A DNA stretch of 64,000 bases from Lumnitzera littorea. Its lineage: Eukaryota > Streptophyta > Magnoliopsida > Myrtales > Combretaceae. A program made the position numbers and the translations under genes. The DNA lies in NCBI GenBank assembly GCA_024138015.1, contig JAMXBB010000012.1, positions 21,855,882 through 21,919,881 on the forward strand, in the 5' to 3' direction. The notes below the pieces were generated by a model that was not told where the DNA came from, did no database searches, and saw only the letters and a program-made list of their open reading frames with translations. Within the stretch, counting starts at the first letter, position 1; every line of letters begins with the position of its first letter. This document shows, piece after piece, positions 37,224 to 49,700 of the stretch.

Positions 37224-38674
37224 TGTAGACACCTTATTTTTGCCCCTTCTCTTATAGTTTTAGATTTTTTTTTTTTTAGAATAGGGAAAAAGGGTCCTAA
37301 TTTAGAAATACAAAAATAAATAAATAAATAATATATAAAAAATACAAAAAAATTGAAAAATTAGAAAAAAACACTAAAAAATAGAAAAATAGAAAAGGGG
37401 ATTTAGGATTTATTTTATTTTATTATTTATCTTGACTCATTTTAGGGGTATTTATAAGTTTTTAAGTATAGTCCAAGGGTTTTATAGTTTAAATACATTT
37501 TAGTTGCATAACCTTTTAAGGCATGAGCCAACAGCCTATCCGATTTAACACTTAGTCTTAGTAGTTGCAATGAGTCTAAAGTCTTAGGTTCAATCCTCAT
37601 TAGGCACTTTATGCCTTATCCTTTTCTCGTTGCCTTCTAAGATACATAGTAAGGAGGTATTAGACCATATGTCAACATAAGATACATAGCCAACAGATGG
37701 TGGACCATATAGCACATGTGGCACTAATGTGGCTCTACGTTAGCATTTGTTTTCTTTCCCTTTCCTCCTCTTTCCCATGCTTTCTGTAACGTATCCTACT
37801 TACACCCCTCACTTTGCTTTGGTTTTTCATGTGTTTTCGACGTGCAAGTATGCAAATTATTAGTGCAATCTTACTCTCTACACGACTTTCTTCAAATTAA
37901 ATGAGAAAATGAGACTAGATTCATTCATTTCACTACTCAAATCGGCCATGAAAAGCAAGATAAAAACTTAAAATTAGGGATTTGCATTCATAGCCAATTT
38001 GGCCATTTAATGAGTTTGCTAAACAAAAATAAACTCAGAATAGTATAAATAAGATCTTTATTGATCATTCCAGACATCAATTCTCATCCAAATCACTCAA
38101 GAACACATACATACAACCACGTCTCTCTCTAACGTTTTCGCATCTCTCTCTCTTTCTCTCTAGGATGTTGTCAAGCTTAAAGCAACTCGAATACGACTAA
38201 CACCATGGCTAAATTCCTTGAGACTAAGGTTATTAAACATTGCCAATGCCATCTATAACCACGCCTCCTAACATCGTCGGCTGCCACTTAAGGTTCGACC
38301 ACTGTCGACCCTAGCTTAAAACATTACCCTAGCCACCATTTCAATCTAAATTACCACTACGGATTAACTCGTCGTGGTAAAAAATCCCTAACCTTACTCC
38401 CATTTTGCAGTGCAGCAAGCACCACCACAGCCACATGCAACTACCCTAATCAACTAGGCTAAGGCACTTTCCATACACCTACATTTGCTAATGAATTATC
38501 CATGAAAACAAAGTTTCTTGCTTGAAATTTGGCCAAAAAGACCTCGTTCGACCTCTTTCATTACCATTGCTTCCATCCCCTTTGCTGTACACGTGCATAA
38601 CACATGATCGAGTCAACTAAATTGTATCCGACCCAAGACCCACGCTTGAACTTGGTTTGCCTCTATTGATGTAA
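37224..38674 (+). repeat. Element R 5' LTR, first piece
   Basis: Aligns to 52,839-53,767 and then 57,627-58,100. The similarity is broken near 38,674 by the insertion described next. Contains a tRNA-like module at 37,518-37,617. Confidence 0.75.
37518..37617 (+). repeat. tRNA-like module of the LTR family (copy a)
   Basis: 100 nt, from AAGGCAT to ATGCCTT, a perfect seven-base inverted end. B-box-like AGGTTCAATCC sits about 20 nt from the 3' end. Confidence 0.65.
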
Positions 38675-39694
38675 TGCCTCGTCTTTTAGGAGTTTACTTA
38701 AAAAATTTTCTCAAACTCTTGGTACCTAAAGATAGTTTGTTACTATCATCCTTAAGTTAAGGATAAGGCAGAACTTGTATTCAACTTGCTCCTTTATTTC
38801 ATAAACAACTACTCTCAAATCATTTCTCATACAATATGATGAATAACAATGAAAACTTCCACAATAGCGAGCTGTACTTAAGGTATCACAGTTACACACT
38901 TCTATACAACATAATATCTCTTTTACAAATACATGTTTGTAAACTACCATGACTATACTAAACTTTTTAGTGAAAGTGTAACACCCACTACTTTTATGGA
39001 AAGCGATCTTCGTATACTCAAGTTGCATCTTGTAATCAACAACTTCTCTCAAGAACCCATCTTCGGCTAGAGTTTTGAAGTTTCCTTATCACTCTTATAC
39101 CTTCTTTATCTCCTCGGTTATTGTGAATTGAGTGAGAGTAGATAGGTATATAACAATAATCAAAATAAAACAGGTACATCATTTAAGTAATTAGCCCAAT
39201 TATGTTAACTTATAGTTTCACAACCAAGTAATGCAAATGTGATAAGCATGTGCCATACTCATACATGCGACATGTATTGGTACCGATATCCTAACTCAAC
39301 CTAACAACTCATCAAGTTCGATCAACTCATATCGGGCATCTAGATAACATATCCAGGAACCTAGTAAGCATTTCAGCTTAGCAGTAACCATGTAGAGTGG
39401 TTGGAAAATCCATCATATAACTAACTTAGCAAATACAATGCAATCTTTGTATGCTCAAAAACCTAACTTTTACATATAAAGTGGTTTACTTGATAAACCT
39501 AGCTTTTCATATGGAAACCGACCTAGCAATATCTCAATTTTTAGAAAACTTAACTCGAAGATCTTTTTTGTAGCATGCCATGCCATGAATGCATTAGATT
39601 GCACATCAAGTAAAACTTAGCAAATCCAAACAAACTTATTCATCATTTGTTATCTAGCCTTTACTTTGTAATTTTGTTAGTTCTAAGATCATGG

Positions 39695-42600
39695 TGTCGA
39701 GTTTACTTAGGTGTATTAATCCCTATTTCAGTTTTTCTTAATTTAATTTATATTAAACCCAATCCTTTTAATACAAATTACTTGACATAAAATTAAAAAA
39801 ACATTTTTTAAAAAATTGAAGTTACCAACCAGTTAAACTGATAAAAAATGAAATTAGGATTTTCGGGTGGGAAAACCCTAATTTAGTTACTAGTCTAGAA
39901 ATATTCTAAAAATAATTTTAGAAAATTAAACTAGAAAATCTAAATTCAAGGGCTAACCTATTAAGATTAAGTCATGTAAGGATATGCAAAAATGTAACTA
40001 AGATGGATTTTTTATAATTTTTTATTACGAATTTTCTAAAAAGGAAAACAAAATATTTTTATATAGTTGCTCTAGAGATGCTAACGTATCTGCTAGTTGA
40101 GATCAAATCAATGTAGTTCTGTTTTTTTTTTTCTGTTTTCAGAAAAGATTTAGTAGGTAGATTTTTTTTAAAAAGAACTTAAGTTAGATTTACGTTAGTT
40201 ATCAAATTATTATTTTTTAGAAAAAATACCAAAAAAGATCTAACTTCGCGAATCTTTTTTTTTTCTTTAGAAAAACCTTAACTAACTAAATGTTTTGAAA
40301 ACTTCAATTAAGATTTTTATTTTAAAAAAACCACTACATACCAAAAATGAATTTTTTCTAAATTCTAAATGCAATATCTACTAAGATATGATCTAGATAC
40401 ATTTTTTCTCCGAAGATATGAATTTTGGAGCAAAGATATGCAACTTTTTTCTAAAAAACTCAATTTAACTGAAAATATGAAATTTATCTAAAAAAAAAAA
40501 CAATTTATCTAAAAATTGCAAAACTCATTGACCTAGTCTATTAAAATTTATTAAAAAAACTTGCACTAAAAAAAATTAGTAAAATAAAATGATTTAAAAA
40601 ATAAAATAAATAACTAACTAAAATAATATACCTAATTGCCTAAACAGGTCGGATTGTGCATGTGATTGGCCTGGACTTAAATTGCAGTGGATTACCATGT
40701 AGTATGTATATTGGATATGTGGGACAGTAGGTTGTATTGGATGCATGGTGATATAAGGCAAGTATACCTATCAGTTTTAATATAGCAGATGCGAGTCTGA
40801 GTCAATTCCTTAGAGATTTCGAGTTTTAATACTAACTTTTGCTCTATTATCTAACCGGAAAATTGTGATGGGTTGAATGAATTAAAAATACTAAAATTAA
40901 CAAACTAATCTAATTATAAGACTTGACTAAGCAATTTAGGAAGTGATAAAATTAAGAATGAGTTCAAGAAGGCAAATATCATATTTAGGAATTGTTTCCC
41001 CTACTGTTTAACATATGACTGCTAAAAATGTATCCTATTCAATCTCTATTATTTTTTATCGGAGGGATTCACAACTGAAGTTAATACCTTTCTCAAGTAT
41101 ATTAACCTTAATCCTAAATTATTTACTGAAATCTCTTCACTTAGTAATATTCACTTAGTAAATAATTTAGAATCACATTAATGTACAATGAATTCCCATA
41201 CAAAAATAATAATTTTCTGGAAGAATCATATATCTTATTTTTAAGTACATATGTAATTCTCTTCAATTGTGTTAAGATCTCATAACTCATGTGATTTCTC
41301 AATTATCATGCATAATATCATAGATTAATATCTTAAAAATATCAATTAATAATGAAAACACATAATTGAATCAAGAAAGATAGAAACTTTATTGAAAATT
41401 ATCAATAAATCCAATAGTCACATGAAACCTTAGGTTCCACAATCCTAAATACAAGAATCTTAAGTTATCATGATGAAATTAAAAGAAAATTGCAACAAAA
41501 TCAAGAAGTAAAACATATAATACCCCTTTTGTCAATGATAAATCTCTTCAATCTTAAGTTATCATGTTGCTTATACCTTTTTTCTCCTCCTCCTCTTTAA
41601 GTTTCTTCTCTTTTCCTTGTCCAAAAGTCTCGTGCAAAACCTTCATAAGTCCTTATATAATGTATTATGAAGTTTCTTTTTTCATCATTAAATATAGCTT
41701 GAGACACAGTTGTGTCCCCAGGTTGTATAACTTACTAACCTTAACACAAAAATTATCCTTCATGGACACAGCCTAAGTATACAGTTATATTCTAATTGTG
41801 TAACTTTCTAACCAAAAATTGTTATTTTCACTTATTGTTTATGTAACTTCAAAACTTTATGACTCATTTATTTGAACTCTAAATTGAGTAAAACCTGATC
41901 CTTTTTTTTTCGTTTTCAATTTGAGAACACATTTAAACCTTAAAATTAAAATTTTATTTAATTAAGTATCAATTTCTTTAAAAAAAACCAAAAATATAAG
42001 GAAAATGTTATAAAATCACCATATGAAATATATTTAAAATAAAAGTTATCACATGGAGTCATGCATGCTCATGAATTGCAATGTAGTGTGTGTGTGCTCT
42101 GTACATGTAAGTGAACAATAAGCGTATGTCGTATGTGTTATTGTGAGTATTGTGTCTATATGTGAGTGAGTGGCGTGTGTGATGTGAGAGAGTGTAGATT
42201 TTATGCTCATGTATGTATATGTGTGTTTGACTTTGTGAGCTGTAAGGACGTGTGTATGTTTGAGTGTTGACCATAAGTTGTTTGAGTATGTGTATGGCGA
42301 GTGTCAAGCATATGTGTTTGAGTGTGTGCTGATCATGAGTTGTAAGTAGGAGATGTGTAGTTGTGAGTGGTGTCAGTATGTGAGTTGTGTGTAAGATTGT
42401 GAATGGTTGTAGTTGTGAGTGGTGTCGGGATGTGAGTTGTGTGTAAGATTGTGAATGGTTGTGTGTGTAATTGTAAATGGCTATGTATGTGAGGCCAGTG
42501 GATAGTAGACAATGGATCGGTGAAGTGTAACTATGGACGAGGAGCATTGCAGTGTAGAGTTTAGGAATTTTTGTATGATTTTGAAATGCCTGTTTTTATA

Positions 42601-43122
42601 AGCCATTATCCACTATTTATGGGCCATAAATTTGAATTTTCAAATCTTTTTGGATGAAGATTCAACATTAACAAATCCAATATTGATAAGATACGATAAT
42701 ACCCAATTTAGATTTATTAAATTCATTGAAGATTTAATCTAATTTATAGAAACCTTACACTTATTTAGGCTTTCTATCTTAAGTCAAATTTAGTCCATCT
42801 TAATTTAGCCTAAGATACATACTAACCTATTTAATAAATCTTAAATTTATTTAACCCAATATAAATTAGATAAAAATCCGCTTTATATTAGATTGAATTT
42901 AAAAATATTTTAATGAAGCCCAACTATTTAAAATTCATAATTTATTAAATTAAATGTTCATCTTCAACCATTGTCCGAATTACCCCTAAACGACTGACTC
43001 GACTTGACACTTTTATTATTTTTTATTTTTCTTTCAATTTTCATTTTTTTTTATTTATTATTATTTTTTTATTCTAACCAAATAAGAAAGAATCCTAATA
43101 GTGCCAAAATGAGGTATTTACA
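39695..43122 (-). mobile_element. LTR-like block, Tat/Ogre-related, with inner insertion
   Basis: Starts TGTCGAG and ends GAGGTATTTACA on plus (LTR start TGTAAATACCTCATTTTGGC on minus). The part 39,700-40,620 follows the same layout as 14,790-15,300 and 45,560-46,200. From about 40,640 to 42,050 it is replaced by a segment like repeat X in reverse. No target duplication found (CATGG left, AGGTA right), so borders may be wrong. The frame 41,564-41,776 is chance. Confidence 0.45.
42359..42462 (+). repeat. 52-bp tandem duplication in a GT-rich tract
   Basis: Two units (42,359-42,410 and 42,411-42,462) differ at about two bases. The surrounding 42,060-42,560 is TGTG/GAGT-rich. A 162-codon frame on minus here is His/Thr-rich low complexity, not a gene. 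Confidence 0.85.
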
Positions 43123-45418
43123 AGGTAAACACCTTAGGAGATAGAGTTAATTCTTAAATTCTTTTTCAAGATAACATAGACTTTAGCAAATGTCCTATGC
43201 ATTCATCAACACCAACATAACAACTAAGTTTAATGTCATTTCGCTATTCAATCAACAACAATTATAATAAATAACTTCATATGGTTCATCAAATAGCAAA
43301 TCAACTTATAATTAATGTTTAGCCAAGCCAAAATATCACAGAGGATATAAAGTTAGGGTAGATATAAGTCTACTCAAGCACACATAAATATCCACTTACC
43401 TAGAACTTAATTACTCGCTAACTAAGCTTACTAACTTGTCCTCGTTGGTGATCCCTTGATATTTATCACAATGTAGTGCTTTACTCTGCATATAAATAAT
43501 AAAATATTGCTAATTTACTGATCTATATTACGATTAAGTTAGTTAGTCACTAGGTTATTACCTCTATTACCTTTTGAGTTATTCCCTGAGTTGATATACT
43601 ATTGTAGTATTTAGTTGGAGAAGCTTTTGAGCTACTCTATGAACATATAGGTTTTTAAATTCACCGTAAATTCAACCTGTGAGTTAATCTCTAAGGTTGG
43701 TACATCCCCAAAATTCTTCATTTCGTATCCTCTAAGTTAAGTTCTAAGTGATTCTATAGTAATTTCCTTTACTTGAAAATCGTTCGAGTAACTATTCGAG
43801 CTTTATAAGGGTCATTAATAATATCAGTTTTATCCTTTGACACAGCATCTAAGTTTCCTCAAGTTAAGCCCCTTAACTAAATTATCATCTGAGCTACCCT
43901 CTGACCTTGCTATCTCTAAGGTTTTTAGGAAAACAATCTCTAACTAAGTTTTTGAATCTCTTATTTTTACATTCATTCATAAATTTTGCCTCTATCTTAT
44001 TCTTTGAGCATCATTATAGAACAAGATTCATTTTTAGAATATCTGAGTTACCTTCTGCTTTCAACTAATATCTTAAACTTTAGTTGATTTACTTACTTTT
44101 AAAGACTAAACTACAATTTTCTACACCTCCTCATTTTATTACTTAATCCAACCATCCTAGAACAGTACATATACTTCAAGAATTGATCTAACTCAAGATC
44201 CAAGTAAGGTTATTAAGAAAATAGGTTATTTTACCACTAAAACCACTGTTTAATACCTAATTTAGGGCTAAAAAATCACATAAAAATTTAGAAAATAGTT
44301 TTGTAAGAACTCTCTTCACAGAAATTCAATATTAATATAGGTAGTTTATAGAAAAATTTCAAAGGTAAAACTACATTGTTAAACCTATTTATTTCAATAT
44401 TGAAAATTATTCGATTCCTCCAAATTCTTAAGGTTGTATATGATAACTACCAAATTTATACAAAATAATATTTTTCCTAGATTCTATAAATGAAAATATG
44501 TAGGAATAATTTTTTCTTCATAATTTTCTAAGCACTTTTTATATTTTTACAAAATCCAACTAGAAATGGATGTCACCGAAAAAATGGAGCTCTGGCCACT
44601 AATGGTGGCTCTTAACTTGTCGAGATAGCTGGATGTAGGGCACTCCTTATGGTGATGGGGTCAATTCATGCCCAGTAACTTCTAGCACCCGTAAACCACC
44701 AAACTACCCAATTCGGACACTAATTTTGCTATTTTTTTTCCTAATTTCCTTTTTTTGATCCTTTTTAACCTATTGTAATTTTTCCAAACAACTGTCCTTC
44801 TCCATTCCACATGCCCATCTAAGAAATAATCTAGCTGCCTAAGTGTTTTTGAGAAATTTTTTTATTAATTTTCATGAATTTAATTAACTTATTTTGGCCT
44901 AAAATGCTATTTTTGAATATTTTAATTAATTTCGAGTACAAATATATATATAAATTACACAAACACATATGTATATATTCCATTTGTTATTTTTATGTCC
45001 CATAGTAATTTTATTACATATATAATTTATCTTCAACGTTTGGTAATAAGTCAGAACTCTAATTTTCAAGTTTTCAATGATTACTAATAGTACCCAGTAA
45101 AAGTATGTCTTATTGAGATTAAATATTATAAATAATTTATTTTGAGAAATTGATATTACTAAAGCTATTGGTCTAACTTTTATAAACATATATTAAAATT
45201 TAGTTTGATTCAAACAAAATTGTTCGAAAGCCTTCAATAATTCAAAATGCCCTAATTTGCATCGATATCAAATAATTTGGGAATGGCCATTTGAATTAAC
45301 ATATTTCATAAACTTCTCTTAATGACTTTTCTTTATTACTTGCCTTTACTATACTTCTTATGTCAAATGGTCTGTTGCTCTAAGTCTTAGGTAGTTGGTT
45401 GAAGATTAGGTCTTATAG

Positions 45419-45550
45419 TTTACCTATACCCTAATCTTGATCTAGCTAGTCCAGCCCTATTGTGTTCTAACGTTGTTGTTGCTATTGTTTTATATTTATT
45501 TATTTCATGAAAAAGATGTAATTCGGTAAGAAAAATTAGAAAAAGGAAAT
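45419..45550 (+). repeat. Element R 5' LTR, second piece
   Basis: Short LTR piece between two insertions, matching about 58,140-58,215 (CTAGCTAGTCC, then ATGAAAAAGATGTAATTC). Confidence 0.65.
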
Positions 45551-47430
45551 GTCGAGCCTAAATTTTTCCCAATTTTTATAAGTTTTCCCAAAATCAATCA
45601 ATACTAAACCTTATCTATTTAATATTAATCTTCAACTAAGGTTTATGCCTTTTAAAAGAGTTTTATAAACTTTTGGAGTCGCCACTCGATCAAAGTCGAG
45701 AAATGGTTTAAGTCAACCAAATTGGTAGATTTGGTTTTGACCTAGACATTAGTTTACATAGGAAAACTGATTTTTTAATAAAGGGTTTTGAAAAACCAAA
45801 GATCAAGTTCAGGGGTTAGGTTCTTTAAACCCATATGGGTACTACAAACTTTTCTAATTTAAATTTAATCTCCTGTAATAACCTTTTAGGATAAAAATTG
45901 ATATTAAAATAAATTGAGATTTTATTTTTACTAAACTAAGTAATTTTAAGCTAATAAAAAAAGGAAAAACTAATATTTTTCATTTTTTACATCACCCCGG
46001 AGATGTCTATGTACGTATTATTCAGGATCGGACGTATATAATTTTTTTCTGAAAGCATTAGCGGGTTGATTTATTTTAATTGTGAAAAGTGAGTCGAGTT
46101 TACGTTTTAAATCTAGTTCAAGTTATTTAAGGAAAATTACTAAAGGGTCATAAATTTGGTTTGATTTTTGAAACTTCTCAAAAAGGTCCTAATTGAAAAA
46201 ATCAATTTTATTTTTATCTTTGTTGAAAAATGATTTCTTAAGTGGTAAAACTATTTTTATTTTATTTTTCCTACTTATTCCATTTTTTAATTCAATTTTA
46301 TTGTTTTGACTTTTATCTGGGAAAGTAAAATAAAAAAATAGAAAAAAAAACTAATCTATCCTTTTTTCTTTCTTTTTTTTTATTCTCTTCTTTTTTTCCT
46401 TTTTTGGTTTTTCCTTTATCTTTTTTTTTATGAGTACAATAAAATTAATAGAAAATAAATAAATAAAACAAAAATAAAAAAATATAGAAAAACAAAAACT
46501 AAATCGAAGAGATGGCTAGACCAAGGAGCTTGGTTGCATAGGGCAGGCTTAGAGTTAAGTCTAGACGCGGACTTCGGGTCGAGTTCGATCTTGGTCCTCA
46601 ACCAACTCAAACCACACAAGATCAAACTTGACCTATGCCTAGCTTACAATGTGGACAGGATTTCAAACGAAAACAAAATTAGCCCATACTTAGCCTGTAA
46701 TTTCGCCGTTAATTTAGTAAAATTGCGACATAAAGGGGCTTGAAATTGGTGTAGAAGTCGACTGACCAAGAAGGGGATGTGTAGGATTCTAGAGAAAATG
46801 AAGGAAAGGGAAAGAAAGAGTGCCAACGTAGCGCTGACATGGTACCGACGTTAGCTGCACAATCCAATAACATCATGCCTTGTGTCTTAATGAGACACAT
46901 GGCCGATAATGTAGGCACTAGCGTGTCATGCACACTTGGTTGACACTTGTCCGTGGGTGTGGCGTAGTCTAATCACAAAATGCCATGTGTCACGACTAGA
47001 TAAGTGGCCTAGTGATTTTTCAATACGTAACGAGTGTATTTTGCGAAGAAAAATAAAAGGCACTTTGTGCTTATGGTAAGATTTGAACCCAAGACCCTCA
47101 ATTCCAATACCATATTAAGTCAAAGTGTAGAACCATTAAGTTATTAGCCTATGCCTTACATATATAGATAAGGTCAGCTTGGACTATATTTAAATCTAAG
47201 TTCAGGCTTAAAATCCTCTTTGTTATTTTTATCATCTAAGACCTAAAAAGTACATAATGCTATTAAAATTTTCTATTCTATTTCAAATCATTTAAATCTT
47301 TTTATTTATTTTAATTTTCTAGTTTTTTATTTTATTTTATTTTTTTGTATTTTTCTAAATTAGGATCCATTACACTATTCTAAAAAAATTAAAAATAAAC
47401 ATAAAAAGGGGCAAAAATAGGATGTTTATA
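45551..47430 (-). mobile_element. Solo LTR, Tat/Ogre-like, inserted in R 5' LTR
   Basis: 1,880 bp from TGTCGAGCC to GGATGTTTATA on plus, in the opposite orientation to R. Flanks are GGAAA (45,546-45,550) and AGAAA (47,431-47,435), four of five equal. R LTR sequence continues on both sides. Contains a tRNA-like module. The frames near 46,430-46,930 are in its GC-richer zone and overlap each other on both strands, so I read them as chance. Confidence 0.75.
47057..47157 (-). repeat. tRNA-like module of the LTR family (copy d)
   Basis: 101 nt, from AAGGCAT to GTGCCTT: the ends pair at all seven places, one as G-T. Contains TTAATGGTT and GGGTTCAAATC. Confidence 0.65.
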
Positions 47431-48268
47431 AGAAAAAAATGATAGAAAAAAAAAATATAAAACGAGAAAAAGAAAAAAAGAAGAAGAAGAAAAAAGTAAG
47501 CTTTGTTTGATTTTGGTCATTATTTTTTGTCAAAAGCAAAAATAAAAAAAAATAAAAAATGAAAAATGTGTGTTTCATCACTTAGAAAAAATAATTTTCA
47601 AATAAAAGTCCAAATAACAAGCCATTTTTCAAAAATAGGATTCCCTTTGAAATTTTTCAAATAAAAGTTAGGACCCTTTTAAAATTTTTCACAAACGAAA
47701 ATAAATTGATGAAAATGTAAACCGAATTGTTTTCAAGGTTAAAGAAACCTACAAAATTAAAGTTTTATGAAATGAATTATGGAAAGTCTAATCCTTACTA
47801 AAGAATATATAGGCACCTACAGGGTGACTTAAAATAGGGAAATTATTTTTATTTTCCCTTTTTGTGAATAAACTTTTTTTGTTTTATTAATTTTCTTTGA
47901 TTGTGAACGTAGAATTAGCTAAACGGGTAATTGAAAAATAAAATTAATCTCGAAAGGTTAAGGTTATACCTATTAGAGTTTAATTGGGTAACTCTCGAAT
48001 ACAAGATCTTTAGTTCCAAAAATATTTTTTTCAAAAATTGGTTTTATCAAAGATCGGTACCTAAGTTATAACTAATCTACTCATGGTAATAATATAACTT
48101 TTTTTCCCAACTCGATTGAGTGATGACTCTAAAAGTATTTTTCAAAATTAAAAAGAAAACCAAGTTTTTCTTAATCCTTAGTCAATGACCTATATTGAAT
48201 GGGTGTAGAGTTCAATATAAGTCGGGTTAAGAAAAATTTTGAAAACTAGGAAAAATTCAAGCTCAATA
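47431..48268 (+). repeat. Element R 5' LTR, third piece
   Basis: Matches about 58,200-58,959, including CAAATAAAAGTCCAA and AAATTCAAGCTCAAT at the end. Ends just before the PBS. Confidence 0.75.
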
Positions 48269-48271
48269 GCT

Positions 48272-48290
48272 TGGCGACTCCACTGGGGAC
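48272..48290 (+). other. Primer binding site of element R
   Basis: TGGCGACTCCACTGGGGAC, three bases after the LTR. From memory this matches the tRNA-Arg-type PBS of Ogre/Tat elements. Confidence 0.65.
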
Positions 48291-48900
48291 ATCAAGAGAC
48301 CTAAACATTTAAAAACCTTTCAAAATTAAATTTGCCTTTTGAAATACCTATATTATTTCATTATTTATTTAGTATTATGACTTGTTTCATGTAAATATAC
48401 TTTGTTTTAATTGCTATATTCATTTTTGTAATCATCATACTTAGGATATGGGGGGGATTATTACATCAAGGATCTAGTGTAGATACAGTTAGACCTAGGC
48501 CATTTTAAAACCCTTAGAGGGGAGTCATTGTGTAGGTTTTGGGTGTTATGAGGTAACCACTGCTTAGGGTTGATTAAGTTACTCCACTCAAGTTTCATTG
48601 TGACCAAGGAACCGTTTCTTTAGAAATGTGTGATGTCGCAAAACTTGAGGATCATTATAACCCACCCTAATTACATATACTTCCCTTAAACTATGAGTTA
48701 GTACACTACTCCTAAAAGTTGCAACCTTACTAATATTGGAGTGTTTTAGAAACATAATCATTTTTTTTTTCAACAGTAGGGTTGCAATTTAAGGAATAAT
48801 GTGTTAACCCAACGTAATTATTATATGCATGTTTCCACATACATTCTTTTGTGTCATTGATAAATGATTCTTATCCATGAAATGTTTAAGCCTAAAAATA

Positions 48901-49119
48901 ATGGCGGGCGACTAAGTGAACAATCAGAGAATTGATAGGCTACAAGACCACCTTAGGATTCTTGAGCAGCTACTAAAAGCTAAAATTGCTTATTTGAGAG
49001 AGAAGCTCAAATATTATAAAGCTCACAGCTGGGCCATAAAAGCCCTTCTTGAACAAGTTCGTAGAGAAACCTTTGTATTGCTAAAATACCTTAAAACTCG
49101 CCTACGAAAGCTATATTAG
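48901..49119 (+). pseudogene. Small coiled-coil reading frame in element R
   Basis: ATG at 48,901 gives MAGD, then a stop at 48,913-48,915, then 67 open codons to 49,119. The protein is Leu/Lys/Arg-rich with heptad-like spacing (RLQDHLRILEQLLKAKIAYL), so a coiled coil is likely. It lies about 610 bp after the PBS, where a gag start would be expected. I recognise no family. It may be a remnant of a gag-like or leader protein of a non-autonomous element, or a chance frame. Confidence 0.4.
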
Positions 49120-49494
49120 GGTTTTTTAGATTATAGTTAAGGGGCTTCGCACAAAGGTCAAGTTTCATATAAAATAAATGTTAGGCTCTTTATCTTCGCT
49201 TTTCTGTAGTCCAATTTTTCAAACTAATAAAACTTCCCTTTAACTTATCGTTTTTTGTTCTTTAGTATTCCCTTTTTATAAATAGTTCTTCAATAGAATT
49301 TATCTAACCATTGTTCTCTCTCCCTTTAGGAAATGTAAATAAGCTTATAAATAAAACTTAAAATCCTCATCCTTATTTAGATCACTTGGTTTTTAAAAAA
49401 TAAAAGCCTTAGTTTTCTCTCTCAGAAAAAAAATAAAAAGAAGAAAAAAAAATTGCTAACGGTTACAAATTCTTATAAGCTTAACCTAAATATG
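49120..49494. other. Element R interior, no gene seen
   Basis: AT-rich non-coding interior between the short frame and the 36-bp array. Confidence 0.5.
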
Positions 49495-49700
49495 AATCAT
49501 CGGCCTATTAAGGCAGCCAACCCAAACACTAACCCTTGGCCCTTTTAAGTAGCTAACTAAACACAAACCTTTAGCTCGTTGAGGCAGCCAATCCAAACAC
49601 GAACCTTTAGCCCATTAAGGTAACCAACCTGAACACAAACCTTCAGTCCATTAAGGTGGCTGAACCAACTCAAAACCTTCAGTCCATTGAAAAAACCAAA
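49495..49700 (+). repeat. 36-bp tandem array, about six copies
   Basis: The core GCCCATTAAGG recurs near 49,503, 49,539, 49,574, 49,610, 49,646 and 49,682, a spacing of 35-36 bp. Copies are diverged. A multiple of three bases hints at a former coding repeat, but stops occur in all frames I read. Confidence 0.75.

Larger units (their letters stand above)
38675..45418 (-). mobile_element. Composite insertion in the 5' LTR of R
   Basis: LTR sequence stops near 38,674 and resumes near 45,419 (AATCTTGATCTAGCTAGTCC, matching 58,149-58,168). The insertion is itself interrupted by an LTR-like block at 39,695-43,122. Its outer parts (38,675-39,694 and 43,123-45,418) resemble repeats at 26.4-28.0 kb and 53.8-57.6 kb. 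The frames 38,726-39,052 and 44,926-45,189 show no domain. Borders are good to about 20 bp. Confidence 0.5.

Noticed and set aside
42059..42547. 162-codon minus frame
   Set aside because: His/Thr/Ser repeats come from the GT-rich tract and the 52-bp duplication; low complexity.
39695..43122. Clean solo LTR with target duplication
   Set aside because: LTR-like ends are visible but the flanks (CATGG and AGGTA) do not match, so only an LTR-like block is claimed.
46428..46933. Cluster of small frames at 46.4-46.9 kb
   Set aside because: They overlap on both strands in the GC-richer zone of a solo LTR.
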